64,000 bases of DNA from Mucilaginibacter galii (lineage in GTDB: Bacteria; Bacteroidota; Bacteroidia; Sphingobacteriales; Sphingobacteriaceae). The translations under genes were made by a program, and so were the position numbers. Below, piece after piece: positions 55,493 through 63,784 of the stretch. Position 1 is the first letter of the stretch, and each line of letters starts with the position of its first letter. The notes under the pieces were generated by a model. That model saw only the letters and a list, made by a program, of their open reading frames with translations. It had not been told where the DNA came from and searched no databases. The stretch lies in NCBI RefSeq assembly GCF_014635825.1, contig NZ_BMDO01000002.1, positions 124,001-188,000 of the forward strand, given 5' to 3'.

Positions 55493-56899
55493 ATGGACCG
55501 CAGAATATTTATACAGCGCTCACTCCTGTTAACGGGCGCATTAACATTAAGATTTAAGAACACTTTTGGCTTTGGCAAAAGTGCTGCTGTTAGCGGCAAG
55601 GTAACGGCTGCAGGCAAGCCGGTTGCCGGTGCGCTGATCTCTGATGGATTTACTATCGTTAAAACCGGGACTAACGGTACCTATCAGATCAACACCGATG
55701 CTAAGGCCGAGTTTGTGTTTGTTATTGTGCCGGCCGGGTACGATATACCGCACGAAAAGCAGATAGCCAGCCATTATCACCTCATAAGCGAGGGCGGTAG
55801 CTTCGATTTCAAATTGAAGCCGCTTAAAAAGAACGATAGCAAGCACAGCTTTATCGTATGGGCCGATCCGCAGGTGAAGAATAAAAAGGATGTTGCCCAA
55901 ATGCTGGCACAATCGGTGCCCGACACAGTAAGAACCATTAAGGCGTTAGGTGCCGATGAACTGGTGCATGGCATAGCCGTAGGCGATTTGGTGTGGGATA
56001 ACCACGACCTGTTCCCCATGTATAATGAGGCCGTAGCCGAAATGGGCATTCCGTTTTACCAGGGCTTGGGCAATCATGATATGGATTACCGCCAAGGTGG
56101 CGATGAAACCTCGGATAGAACCTTTAAAAAGTTCTACGGACCTACTTATTACTCCTTTAACCGTGGCCGTGCCCACTATGTGATGTTGGATGATGTACGT
56201 TACCTGGGCACCGAGCGCGAGTACGACGGCTATATTACCGAGCAGCAATTGAACTGGCTGGAGAAAGATTTGGCTTATGTAGCCAAAGACGATCTGTTAT
56301 TCATCTGCCTGCACATACCTGTTTACAGTAGTGTTAAAAATAACGAGGACCTGTACAAACTGCTTAAGCCGTTTAAGAATGTACACATCCTATCGGGCCA
56401 TACGCATTACAATGCCAATAATATTACCGGTAACGTATTCGAGCATAATCATGGTACGGTTTGCGGTGCCTGGTGGACGGGCCCAGTATGTGAAGACGGC
56501 ACCCCGCGCGGTTACGCCGTTTACTCGGTAGAGGGCAACCAGGTAAAATGGTACTATAAGCCCATGGAAATGGACAGAACCAACCAAATGTCGGTTTTTG
56601 TGGAAGAGCTAACCAACCAAAAACGTATGATAGCCAACGTTTGGAACTGGGACCCTGCCTGGAAAGTAGAATACTGGCTGGATGGCAAATACAAAGGTGA
56701 GTTAAAGAACGAGCACGGCATGGACCCGCTAACCATCAAACTATACAAAGGTACCGAACTACCTAACCCCCGCCCGTTTGTAGAACCACGCGATACCGAC
56801 CACTTATTCGTAGCCCATTTTGAGCCGGGCGTTAAACAGGTAAAAGTGATAGCTACCGATAGGTTTGGCGAGAAATTTCAAAAGGAAATTAGCGCTTAA
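55493..56899 (+). CDS. Secreted calcineurin-like metallophosphoesterase
   Basis: The 468-residue protein starts with a twin-arginine-like signal (DRRIFIQRSLLLTG), followed by a Metallophos_N carboxypeptidase-regulatory-like module (about 32-108), a calcineurin-like phosphoesterase domain (about 115-345) and a Metallophos_C module. Metal sites are visible: WADPQ (first His as Gln, as in this family), GDLVWD (near 164), GNHDMD (near 193), LHIPVYS (near 270), GHTHYN (near 303). It would hydrolyse phosphodi- or monoesters outside the cytoplasm, and is the only enzyme in the SusCD locus. Confidence 0.9.
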   Translation: MDRRIFIQRSLLLTGALTLRFKNTFGFGKSAAVSGKVTAAGKPVAGALISDGFTIVKTGTNGTYQINTDAKAEFVFVIVPAGYDIPHEKQIASHYHLISEGGSFDFKLKPLKKNDSKHSFIVWADPQVKNKKDVAQMLAQSVPDTVRTIKALGADELVHGIAVGDLVWDNHDLFPMYNEAVAEMGIPFYQGLGNHDMDYRQGGDETSDRTFKKFYGPTYYSFNRGRAHYVMLDDVRYLGTEREYDGYITEQQLNWLEKDLAYVAKDDLLFICLHIPVYSSVKNNEDLYKLLKPFKNVHILSGHTHYNANNITGNVFEHNHGTVCGAWWTGPVCEDGTPRGYAVYSVEGNQVKWYYKPMEMDRTNQMSVFVEELTNQKRMIANVWNWDPAWKVEYWLDGKYKGELKNEHGMDPLTIKLYKGTELPNPRPFVEPRDTDHLFVAHFEPGVKQVKVIATDRFGEKFQKEISA

Positions 56900-56937
56900 T
56901 TTAAAGTAAGCAATAGCTGTTTAACCAGCTTATATAA

Positions 56938-56972
56938 AATGCTTGTACCGCTTCATTGTTGGTACAAGCATT
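56938..56972 (+). terminator. Intrinsic terminator after the phosphoesterase gene
   Basis: A 12-bp stem (56938-56949 with 56961-56972) and 11-nt loop followed by TTCTT, 39 bp past the stop. It marks the end of the SusCD locus. Confidence 0.75.
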
Positions 56973-57046
56973 TCTTAGTTTTAAGAAGATATGTTGAAGT
57001 AGGTAAATAACAAAAGTTTAATAATTAGCTATCTTAGCCATGCTGT

Positions 57047-58216
57047 ATGAATTATTTGTATAACAAGCTTAAGATAGGTAAGTCTATAAGGCTCTTAGCC
57101 GTATGCATGTACATTATGGTGAGCTTTTTTACAATAGCCTGCAATCGTGCTAAAAACCAAAATACACAACAGCTTAAATCGGCACTAAAAGCAAAGAACA
57201 CTGCTGTTTGCTGCGAGTCTAACATTCCTTCACGTTTTGGAAATGCCAAATTATCCCAACCTACAGGTATTGAGCAGCAGGGCTTAAGTAGCCACCAAGG
57301 GATGGTTTGGATAGCAGGCGGAACCTACCCAATGGGTGCCGATAATAAACAGGCATCGCCCGATGAATACCCTAAACACAAAGTAACTGTTGACGGCTTT
57401 TGGATGGATGTAACAGAGGTGACCAACACCCAATTTGAGGCTTTTGTACAAGCTACAGGCTACGTAACCACCGCCGAAAAGAAGCCCGACTGGAACGAGC
57501 TAAAAAAACAACTCCCTCCCGGCACACCCAAGCCCGATGAAAGTATGTTGGTTGCGGCATCGCTGGTATTCAAGCCCACACAGGGCCAGGTAGACCTAAA
57601 CGATTACAGCCAATGGTGGACCTGGCAGCAAGGTGCCGACTGGCGCCATCCACATGGGCCGGGCAGCAGTATTAAAGCTAAGGGCAGTTATCCGGTAACC
57701 CAAATATCATGGTACGATGCCCTAGCTTACTGTAAATGGGCCGGTAAACGCCTGCCCACCGAAGCCGAGTGGGAGTGGGCTGCCCGTGGCGGTTTAAGCA
57801 ACAACGTTTATCCCTGGGGTAACCAGCCGGTTAATGCAGGCCAGGCTAAAGCCAATATATGGGAAGGCGATTTTCCGTATAAAAACACGCTGGCAGATAA
57901 ATTTTACCTGGCTGCGCCTGTAAGATCGTTTAAGCCTAACGGCTACGGTTTGTACGATATGGCCGGTAACGTATGGGAGTGGTGCCACGATCTGTATAAT
58001 GCTGATTATTACAAAACCAGTCCGGCTAAAAACCCGCAGGGAGCCAATCAAAGCTTCGATCCGCAGGAGCCTTACGCTATTAAGCGGGTAATTCGCGGCG
58101 GGTCTTTTTTATGTAACGATAGCTACTGTTCGGGTTTCCGCGTTGCCCGCCGTATGAAAAGTACCGAAGACAGCGGCATGGAACATTTAGGTTTCAGGTG
58201 CGTGCAAGCGAAGTAA
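57047..58216 (+). CDS. Lipoprotein-anchored formylglycine-generating-enzyme (SUMF1) family protein
   Basis: The 389-residue protein has a lipoprotein signal (FTIAC, Cys32) and a FGE-sulfatase domain (about 85-387): GMVWIAGGTYPMGAD, the VTEVTNTQFEAFV helix, TEAEWEWAARGG and GNVWEWCHDLY. The C-terminal active-site cysteine pair of oxygen-dependent FGEs is kept: FLCNDSYC (Cys near 356 and 361), whereas many family members lack it. FGEs convert a sulfatase Cys to formylglycine. There is no sulfatase gene in the window, and the anchored position would act on exported proteins. Confidence 0.92.
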   Translation: MNYLYNKLKIGKSIRLLAVCMYIMVSFFTIACNRAKNQNTQQLKSALKAKNTAVCCESNIPSRFGNAKLSQPTGIEQQGLSSHQGMVWIAGGTYPMGADNKQASPDEYPKHKVTVDGFWMDVTEVTNTQFEAFVQATGYVTTAEKKPDWNELKKQLPPGTPKPDESMLVAASLVFKPTQGQVDLNDYSQWWTWQQGADWRHPHGPGSSIKAKGSYPVTQISWYDALAYCKWAGKRLPTEAEWEWAARGGLSNNVYPWGNQPVNAGQAKANIWEGDFPYKNTLADKFYLAAPVRSFKPNGYGLYDMAGNVWEWCHDLYNADYYKTSPAKNPQGANQSFDPQEPYAIKRVIRGGSFLCNDSYCSGFRVARRMKSTEDSGMEHLGFRCVQAK

Positions 58217-58294
58217 CAAAAGCTGAATTTTTCATATTAATTACCAAACTGTCAAGGATCTGAAATCAATATTTCAGAATCCGGAATCAAAACC

Positions 58295-58302
58295 TATATT
58301 TG
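58295..58302 (+). promoter_or_regulatory. Probable -7 box of the thiamine operon
   Basis: TATATTTG matches TAnnTTTG just before the riboswitch. The transcript would begin a few bases before the riboswitch P1 helix. Confidence 0.6.
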
Positions 58303-58310
58303 CCCCATAA

Positions 58311-58494
58311 TTTCTTAAGGGGTGCCTTGCTTTGAGCAATCAAAACACAAAGACAGGCTGAGATCATACCCATTGTTGAGGTTCAGAGTACAAAGTTTTA
58401 AGTATAAGGTCGAGATTGACTAAGACTAAAAACTTCCGACTAAAGACTGCAACATGCACCTGATCCGGGTAATGCCGGCGTAGGGATTGGTAAA
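58311..58494 (+). promoter_or_regulatory. TPP riboswitch (THI element) with a large insertion
   Basis: The conserved THI core is present in order: GGGGTGCC (58319-58326), CTGAGA (58358-58363), ACCC (58368-58371), ACCTGATC (58458-58465) and CGGGTAATGCCGGCGTAGGGA (58466-58486, close to consensus). P1 can form between 58311-58318 and 58487-58494. Between ACCC and ACCTGATC lie 86 nt instead of the usual few; TGTTG (58374-58378) and CAACA (58450-58454) could close an extra hairpin there. No terminator with a T-run is visible before the start codon, so control is more likely at translation. It commands the TonB receptor and PnuC-family genes. Confidence 0.93.
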
Positions 58495-58566
58495 AATGTT
58501 AAGTGTACTGCGCGCAATTTACACCCTTAGCGGGCAGATGGTTTAACAAGGTTAATTAATTAAACA

Positions 58567-61065
58567 TTGAAAAAAATTTACTCGGCATTTGTTGCCCTGC
58601 TGTTGCCTATGCTGGCTATGGCACAATTTACCGTATCCGGTAAAATTACCGACGAGCGTACCGGCCAGCCTTTACCCGGTGCCACGCTCACCCTGCAAAG
58701 TATGCAACTTGCGCCAAGCACCGTAAGCCAGGTCAACGGAAATTACGAATTCACAAACATTAAAGCAGGAAGTTATGTGCTTAAAATAAGTTACATTGGC
58801 TATCAGTCAACGCAAAAAACCTTCAACTTAAAAGGTAATTTAACGGTGAATGCAGGCCTTACAGCCAGCACTTTTACGGCCGATGAAATAACGGTTAACG
58901 CTACCCGCGCCTCGGCCAAATCGCCAACAACATTTACCAACCTGAAAAGACAGGATATTCAAAAGAATAACCTGGGTCAGGATCTGCCTTTCTTACTTAA
59001 CCAAACACCATCGGCGGTAATAACTTCAGATGCCGGTGCGGGCGTAGGTTACACAGGTATTCGTATTCGTGGATCAGACGGTACGCGTATTAACGTAACC
59101 ATCAACGGTATTCCGCTTAACGATGCCGAAAGCCAGGGAAGTTATTTTGTAGATCTTCCCGATTTTGCTACTTCGGTAGATAATATCCAGATTCAGCGCG
59201 GTGTAGGTACTTCTACCAACGGTGCCGGTGCTTTCGGTGCCAGCATCAATATACAATCAAACACCCGCCGCGACAGCGCTTATGCCGAGCTCAACAATTC
59301 GGCAGGTTCTTATGGTACGGTTAAAAATACGGTGCAGGTAGGTACCGGCATGTTAGGCGGTCACTTTACATTCGATGGTCGCTTATCGCGCATTTCATCT
59401 GATGGGTATATTGATATGGCATCATCCAACCTCAAATCGTACTTTTTAAGCGGTGCCTATTATGGTAAAACCAGTGTGATACGTGCCAATGTATTCTCGG
59501 GCCATGAGCGTACTTTCCAAGCCTGGAATGGTGTACCTGATGTGGTTATCGGCGATCCGGATTATGAGAAGAGCACCGGGCAAAACCCCCGCCGTTATAA
59601 CGAATTAGGTATTATGGCCAATGGCGACAGGTACCGCAACCAGGTTGATGATTATACCCAAAACCATCACCAGTTACTGTACGATCAGCAAATAACCTCT
59701 CAGCTTTCTTTCAGCGGAGCTTTGCATTACACCAAAGGGTACGGCTACTATGAGGAATATCGTAAAAACGATGACCTGCTGGGTACCTATGGCATTAAAC
59801 CGGTAACTATTGGAGGTACTACCATCACCAATACTAACCTGGTGCGTCGTCGCTGGTTGGATAATGACTTTTACGGGGTAACTTACTCGTTAAAATATCG
59901 TCCGCAAAACAAGCTCAACTTCATTTTAGGAGGTGCTTACAATAAGTACGACGGCGACCACTTTGGTAACGTAGTGTACACCGAACAAAGTGCCGGCATC
60001 ATCCCCGATTATGAGTATTACCGCAACAACGCCAAAAAGAACGACTTTAACATTTTTGGCCGTGCCGAATACGAGGTTGGCAACTTTTTACTGTACGGCG
60101 ATCTGCAATACCGCCATGTTTATTACGAAAGCTACGGTTTGGAAAACAAGATGCAGCTCATTAACATAAAGGATAAGTTTAACTTTTTTAACCCTAAAGT
60201 GGGCGTAACCTACCAGCTAAATGATCGTAATAATATCTATGCATCGTTTGCCGTAGGTAACCGCGAGCCTAACCGCAACGATTATACCGACAGGATAGCT
60301 ACACAACCCAAGCCTGTTTCAGAAAACCTGAAAGACTTTGAAGTGGGTTACCGTACTACGGGCACCGTGTTTTCGGGTAGCTTAAATGGTTATTACATGA
60401 AATATAAAAATCAATTGGTATTAACCGGTCAGTTGAACGATGTAGGCTCGCAAATTCGTAAAAACGTTAAAGACAGCTACCGTGCGGGTATAGAAGCCCA
60501 GGGCCAGGTAAAAATTACCCGTCAGCTAAGTTGGGCGGCTAATGCAACCGTGAGTACTAACAAAGTAAAAAACTTTAGCCAGGAGCTTACCAATTACAGC
60601 GTACCCGATTATGATGTACTGCCCAATGTAGTGCAAACGCTTGCAAAATCAGACCTGGCGTTTTCACCATCGTTCATTGGTGGCAGTGAAATTGCCTTTT
60701 CGCCAGTGAAAAATGGCAGCATAGCTTTCCTGAGCAAGTATGTAAGTAAACAGTTCCTGGATAATACCAGCAATATTAACCCAACCAGCATCACAACTTC
60801 GCCCGATGTGGCCAGCAATAGCTATGCTGCAAACCGCTACCTGAAAGCTTACTTTATTAACGATGTACGATTGAATTATAACTTCAGCATTAAAGGGGTG
60901 AAAAATATAGGTGTTACGCTGTTGGTGAATAATGTATTCAGCAAAAAGTATGAAAGTAACGGTGCTACCTACCCCGATGTAGAAGGCGGTACTTTGTATA
61001 ACTATAACTACTATTTCCCGCAAGCCACGCGTAATTTCCTGGCATCGGTTAATTTGAGGTTTTAA
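58567..61065 (+). CDS. TonB-dependent receptor, probable thiamine outer-membrane transporter
   Basis: The 832-residue protein has a Sec signal (about 1-19), a carboxypeptidase-regulatory-like domain (about 22-100), a plug (about 115-230, IRIRGSDGTRINVTINGI) and a TonB barrel ending in FLASVNLRF. Position behind a TPP riboswitch and before a PnuC-family transporter matches the Bacteroidota thiamine uptake locus known from comparative genomics, so thiamine or its phosphates are the likely substrate. The start is TTG at 58567: it opens the signal peptide and an in-frame stop lies 6 bp upstream, so no ATG is available. Confidence 0.92.
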   Translation: MKKIYSAFVALLLPMLAMAQFTVSGKITDERTGQPLPGATLTLQSMQLAPSTVSQVNGNYEFTNIKAGSYVLKISYIGYQSTQKTFNLKGNLTVNAGLTASTFTADEITVNATRASAKSPTTFTNLKRQDIQKNNLGQDLPFLLNQTPSAVITSDAGAGVGYTGIRIRGSDGTRINVTINGIPLNDAESQGSYFVDLPDFATSVDNIQIQRGVGTSTNGAGAFGASINIQSNTRRDSAYAELNNSAGSYGTVKNTVQVGTGMLGGHFTFDGRLSRISSDGYIDMASSNLKSYFLSGAYYGKTSVIRANVFSGHERTFQAWNGVPDVVIGDPDYEKSTGQNPRRYNELGIMANGDRYRNQVDDYTQNHHQLLYDQQITSQLSFSGALHYTKGYGYYEEYRKNDDLLGTYGIKPVTIGGTTITNTNLVRRRWLDNDFYGVTYSLKYRPQNKLNFILGGAYNKYDGDHFGNVVYTEQSAGIIPDYEYYRNNAKKNDFNIFGRAEYEVGNFLLYGDLQYRHVYYESYGLENKMQLINIKDKFNFFNPKVGVTYQLNDRNNIYASFAVGNREPNRNDYTDRIATQPKPVSENLKDFEVGYRTTGTVFSGSLNGYYMKYKNQLVLTGQLNDVGSQIRKNVKDSYRAGIEAQGQVKITRQLSWAANATVSTNKVKNFSQELTNYSVPDYDVLPNVVQTLAKSDLAFSPSFIGGSEIAFSPVKNGSIAFLSKYVSKQFLDNTSNINPTSITTSPDVASNSYAANRYLKAYFINDVRLNYNFSIKGVKNIGVTLLVNNVFSKKYESNGATYPDVEGGTLYNYNYYFPQATRNFLASVNLRF

Positions 61066-61069
61066 AAGA

Positions 61070-61180
61070 GCCCCTCCCAACCCTCCCCGGGAGGGAGGGC
61101 TATTGAATGATATAAATTAACAAGTAGTAATTAGATAGATTTTCAAAGTCCTCCCTCCCGGGGGAGGATTTAGGAGGGGC
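61070..61180. repeat. GC-rich inverted repeat between receptor and transporter genes
   Basis: The arm at 61070-61100 and the arm at 61148-61180 are near-complements (about 28 of 31 positions), and each contains its own small CTCCC/GGGAG palindrome. The space between is A/T-rich. The right arm ends 1 bp before the pnuT ATG and includes the TAGGAGG that would serve as its ribosome-binding site. Confidence 0.8.
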
Positions 61181-61181
61181 A

Positions 61182-61805
61182 ATGAACCACTGGATAGATC
61201 TTTTAACCGACCAAATACGCCACACTCCATGGTTGGAGTGGCTGGGTGTACTGTTGAGTGTGACCGAGGTTTTGCTGGCCCGGAAAAATAGCATCTGGCT
61301 TTACCCGGCTGGTATTGGCGGCTCGGCTATAACCATTGCTTTGTTTTTAGAGGTTGGGTTGTATGCCGAATCGGCTTTGAGCGCTTACTACGTAATTATG
61401 AGCATTTACGGCTGGATATTGTGGTTGCGCCGTGCTGGTGAACCACCGGTAAAAGTAGCTTATGCCACCCGTAACGAGTGGCTGATCACCGCATTGATTG
61501 CCTTTGGCGGATGGGGAGTGATCTATTTAATATTGCACCACTTTACTAAGTCTAACGTACCTGTATGGGATGCCTGGGTATCATCAACGGCATGGGCGGG
61601 TACCTGGTTGCTGGCCCACAGGCGTATAGAGAACTGGATCATCCTGAACGTATCTAACCTGTTTGCTATTCCTTTGCTGTTCCATAAAAATTTGGCCTTG
61701 TATGCATTCTTAACTATTTTCCTGTTCATTGTAGCCATCATTGCCTATTTTGATTGGACGAAGATCTACCGGCAGCAAAATCAATCTTCAATATCCACTA
61801 TCTAA
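61182..61805 (+). CDS. pnuT: PnuC/PnuT-family transporter, probable thiamine importer
   Basis: This 207-residue inner-membrane protein has about seven segments and the PnuC family marks: WLEWLGVLLSVTEVLLARKNS near the start, YYVIMSIYGWILWL (near 70), and SLWxx-like WVSSTAWAGTWLLAHRRIENW (near 125-145 in two parts), where Trp and Asn line the substrate path. PnuC members carry nicotinamide riboside, but those linked to TPP riboswitches (PnuT) carry thiamine. It follows the TonB receptor, and its start is in the right arm of an inverted repeat. Its TAA is 1 bp from the next ATG. Confidence 0.92.
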   Translation: MNHWIDLLTDQIRHTPWLEWLGVLLSVTEVLLARKNSIWLYPAGIGGSAITIALFLEVGLYAESALSAYYVIMSIYGWILWLRRAGEPPVKVAYATRNEWLITALIAFGGWGVIYLILHHFTKSNVPVWDAWVSSTAWAGTWLLAHRRIENWIILNVSNLFAIPLLFHKNLALYAFLTIFLFIVAIIAYFDWTKIYRQQNQSSISTI

Positions 61806-61806
61806 T

Positions 61807-62913
61807 ATGCACCAAGAGCCACATCCATCGCACTTGCTCCAACCCGAATGGGTTGATACCATTCGCCGGTACGCTTTTGCTGCCGAAGAAGCCGGTATGT
61901 TGCAGCCCCAACAATTGGAGCTAATTTACCAGCAGCAGTGGTTTAAATTGTTAGCACCAAAAGCTTACGGTGGTTTAGAAGCTTCGTTACCAGATCAGAT
62001 ACGCCTCGAAGAAGCCCTGAGCTGGGCCGATGGCAGCTTAGGCTGGGTAGTTACTTTATGTGCAGGCGCTGGGTGGTTTGGTGGCTTTATTGATCCTAAA
62101 GCTGCGCATGAAATATATGCCGACCCCAAAGTATGCCTGGCTGGCAGCGGTGCGTCTACAGGTGTGGCCGAAATTACGCCCGACGGTTACCGCCTGAGCG
62201 GCCACTGGAAATATGCCAGCGGCGTACGCCATGCTACTCATTTTACCGCTAACTGCCTTATCAAGCAAAATGGCGAAAGTGTTTTAGATGCCGAAGGCAA
62301 CCCCTTGGTATTGTCTTTTGTAATAGATAGCAAGCACGCACAGCAAGTGCCGGCTTGGAAGTACATAGGTATGATGGGCACCGGCAGCCATGCTTTCAAT
62401 TTAGAGGATGTTTTGGCTCCGGCCAGCCGTTGTTTCAAGATAGACCATGAAGCCCCGCTGATTGATACATCACTGTACCGATACCCTTTCCTGCAACTGG
62501 CTGAAGCTACGCTGGCCGCTAACCTGTCGGGTATGGCTATGCACTTTGTTGATTTGTGCGGCCCCGTATTTGAGCAAAAGCTTAAAGAATCTCGCCGGAT
62601 GACAGAGCCGCATCGCGTTATTTTGATGGAAACTCTGCAGGAAGTAAGAGAAGATTTAGAAGGGATACGAAACCAGTTTTATGAAGCGGTTGATGCCTCG
62701 TGGCAGGCTTGCTTAACGGGTAACCTAACTCCGGAGGCCTTAAAACCGGTGAGCATTACCAGCCGCTTACTGGCACAAATATCGCGTGAAAGCGTAGACC
62801 GGCTTTACCCGTTCTGCGGACTGCAGGCGGCATCGCCCGATACCGAAATAAACCAGGTATGGCGCGATCTGCATACCGCAAGTCAGCATTCGCTGTTGAC
62901 CTTTACGGATTAG
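61807..62913 (+). CDS. Acyl-CoA-dehydrogenase-fold flavoprotein
   Basis: The 368-residue protein has the acyl-CoA dehydrogenase or group D flavin monooxygenase fold: an N-terminal helical part, LGWVVTLCAGAGW-type region (near 77), the beta domain with SGHWKYASGV (near 140) and MGTGSHAFNLEDVLAPA (near 200), then a C-terminal four-helix bundle ending in an arginine-rich dimer face. The glutamate base position of true dehydrogenases is not obvious, which fits HpaB/HsaA-like monooxygenases as well. Its ATG is 1 bp after the pnuT stop, so it is coupled to the thiamine operon. Substrate unknown; thiamine salvage is a guess. Confidence 0.82.
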   Translation: MHQEPHPSHLLQPEWVDTIRRYAFAAEEAGMLQPQQLELIYQQQWFKLLAPKAYGGLEASLPDQIRLEEALSWADGSLGWVVTLCAGAGWFGGFIDPKAAHEIYADPKVCLAGSGASTGVAEITPDGYRLSGHWKYASGVRHATHFTANCLIKQNGESVLDAEGNPLVLSFVIDSKHAQQVPAWKYIGMMGTGSHAFNLEDVLAPASRCFKIDHEAPLIDTSLYRYPFLQLAEATLAANLSGMAMHFVDLCGPVFEQKLKESRRMTEPHRVILMETLQEVREDLEGIRNQFYEAVDASWQACLTGNLTPEALKPVSITSRLLAQISRESVDRLYPFCGLQAASPDTEINQVWRDLHTASQHSLLTFTD

Positions 62914-63015
62914 CCTATTGAATTTAATAATTCGTGTAAATAATTAACATACTGGTTGTTACAATTTAATACCGCTTAACGTATATATTCATAATTTAGG
63001 TGGCTAAGCCTTATC

Positions 63016-63780
63016 ATGAAATATATATACATATCACTATTTACGGCAATGCTGTTGCTGTCTTCCTGCTCCAGGTATTATTATGCTCCCGCCTTGTTCA
63101 GGAGCGATGTGGCCTATATACCCAAACCGGCATCGTACGATAGTGCTAAAACAACAATATATCTCACCGGGGGCATTGGCGGTAGCATGGGGATAAACTT
63201 ATCAGATGATATAAGTTACGGCACGATAGATGCATCGGTGGGGCACGTTTTTAAAAGAGTAAATATTGCTTATGGTGCATTTGCTTATGCCGGTAAAATT
63301 GAAAACACTAACGTAAACAATAGTTCTACTGATTTTTACCCGCTTAATTCAAAAGGTTTCTCTGCAGTTGGCGGACGGTTTTCGGCCAACTTGTTCAGCG
63401 CAAGAAAGCGCTCCAATTTCAGATATTTAGGTTTTGAGGCTGTTTACAGCAAGGAGTTTGGCAGTTACCTTAATTACCGCAAAAGAGTGAACGGTATAGA
63501 TGACCACTACGCTATAACGGGCTCTGATTTATTAACCATGGGACTAACCAGCGAAATCATTTGGCGTAACCGGCAGGCACAGTTTACGCAATATGGGATA
63601 CGCGTATTTTTTGGCGGCCGTTACCTTAACTACAAATTCGACGATAGGTTGCTTTATAACCAAAATCAGTATTCAGGGCAATTTGATTTGGCATACTTTA
63701 TGAAATATAAGGGGTATATAGCCAGTGTAAACACCAACTTTTTTACATCAATAGCTTTGCGGTTGGGTTATAGCTTTTAG
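63016..63780 (+). CDS. Outer-membrane-like lipoprotein, unknown function
   Basis: The 254-residue protein has a lipoprotein signal (LLSSC, Cys18) followed by a beta-strand-rich domain with alternating polar and aromatic residues, such as YGAFAYAGKIENTN and GFEAVYSKEFGSYLNY, ending in Phe after IALRLGYSF. This is the pattern of a small outer-membrane beta-barrel. I do not recognise the family. It is 102 bp downstream of the flavoprotein gene and may be a separate unit; its stop lies 4 bp before that of the convergent folP. Confidence 0.75.
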   Translation: MKYIYISLFTAMLLLSSCSRYYYAPALFRSDVAYIPKPASYDSAKTTIYLTGGIGGSMGINLSDDISYGTIDASVGHVFKRVNIAYGAFAYAGKIENTNVNNSSTDFYPLNSKGFSAVGGRFSANLFSARKRSNFRYLGFEAVYSKEFGSYLNYRKRVNGIDDHYAITGSDLLTMGLTSEIIWRNRQAQFTQYGIRVFFGGRYLNYKFDDRLLYNQNQYSGQFDLAYFMKYKGYIASVNTNFFTSIALRLGYSF

Positions 63781-63784
63781 CTAT

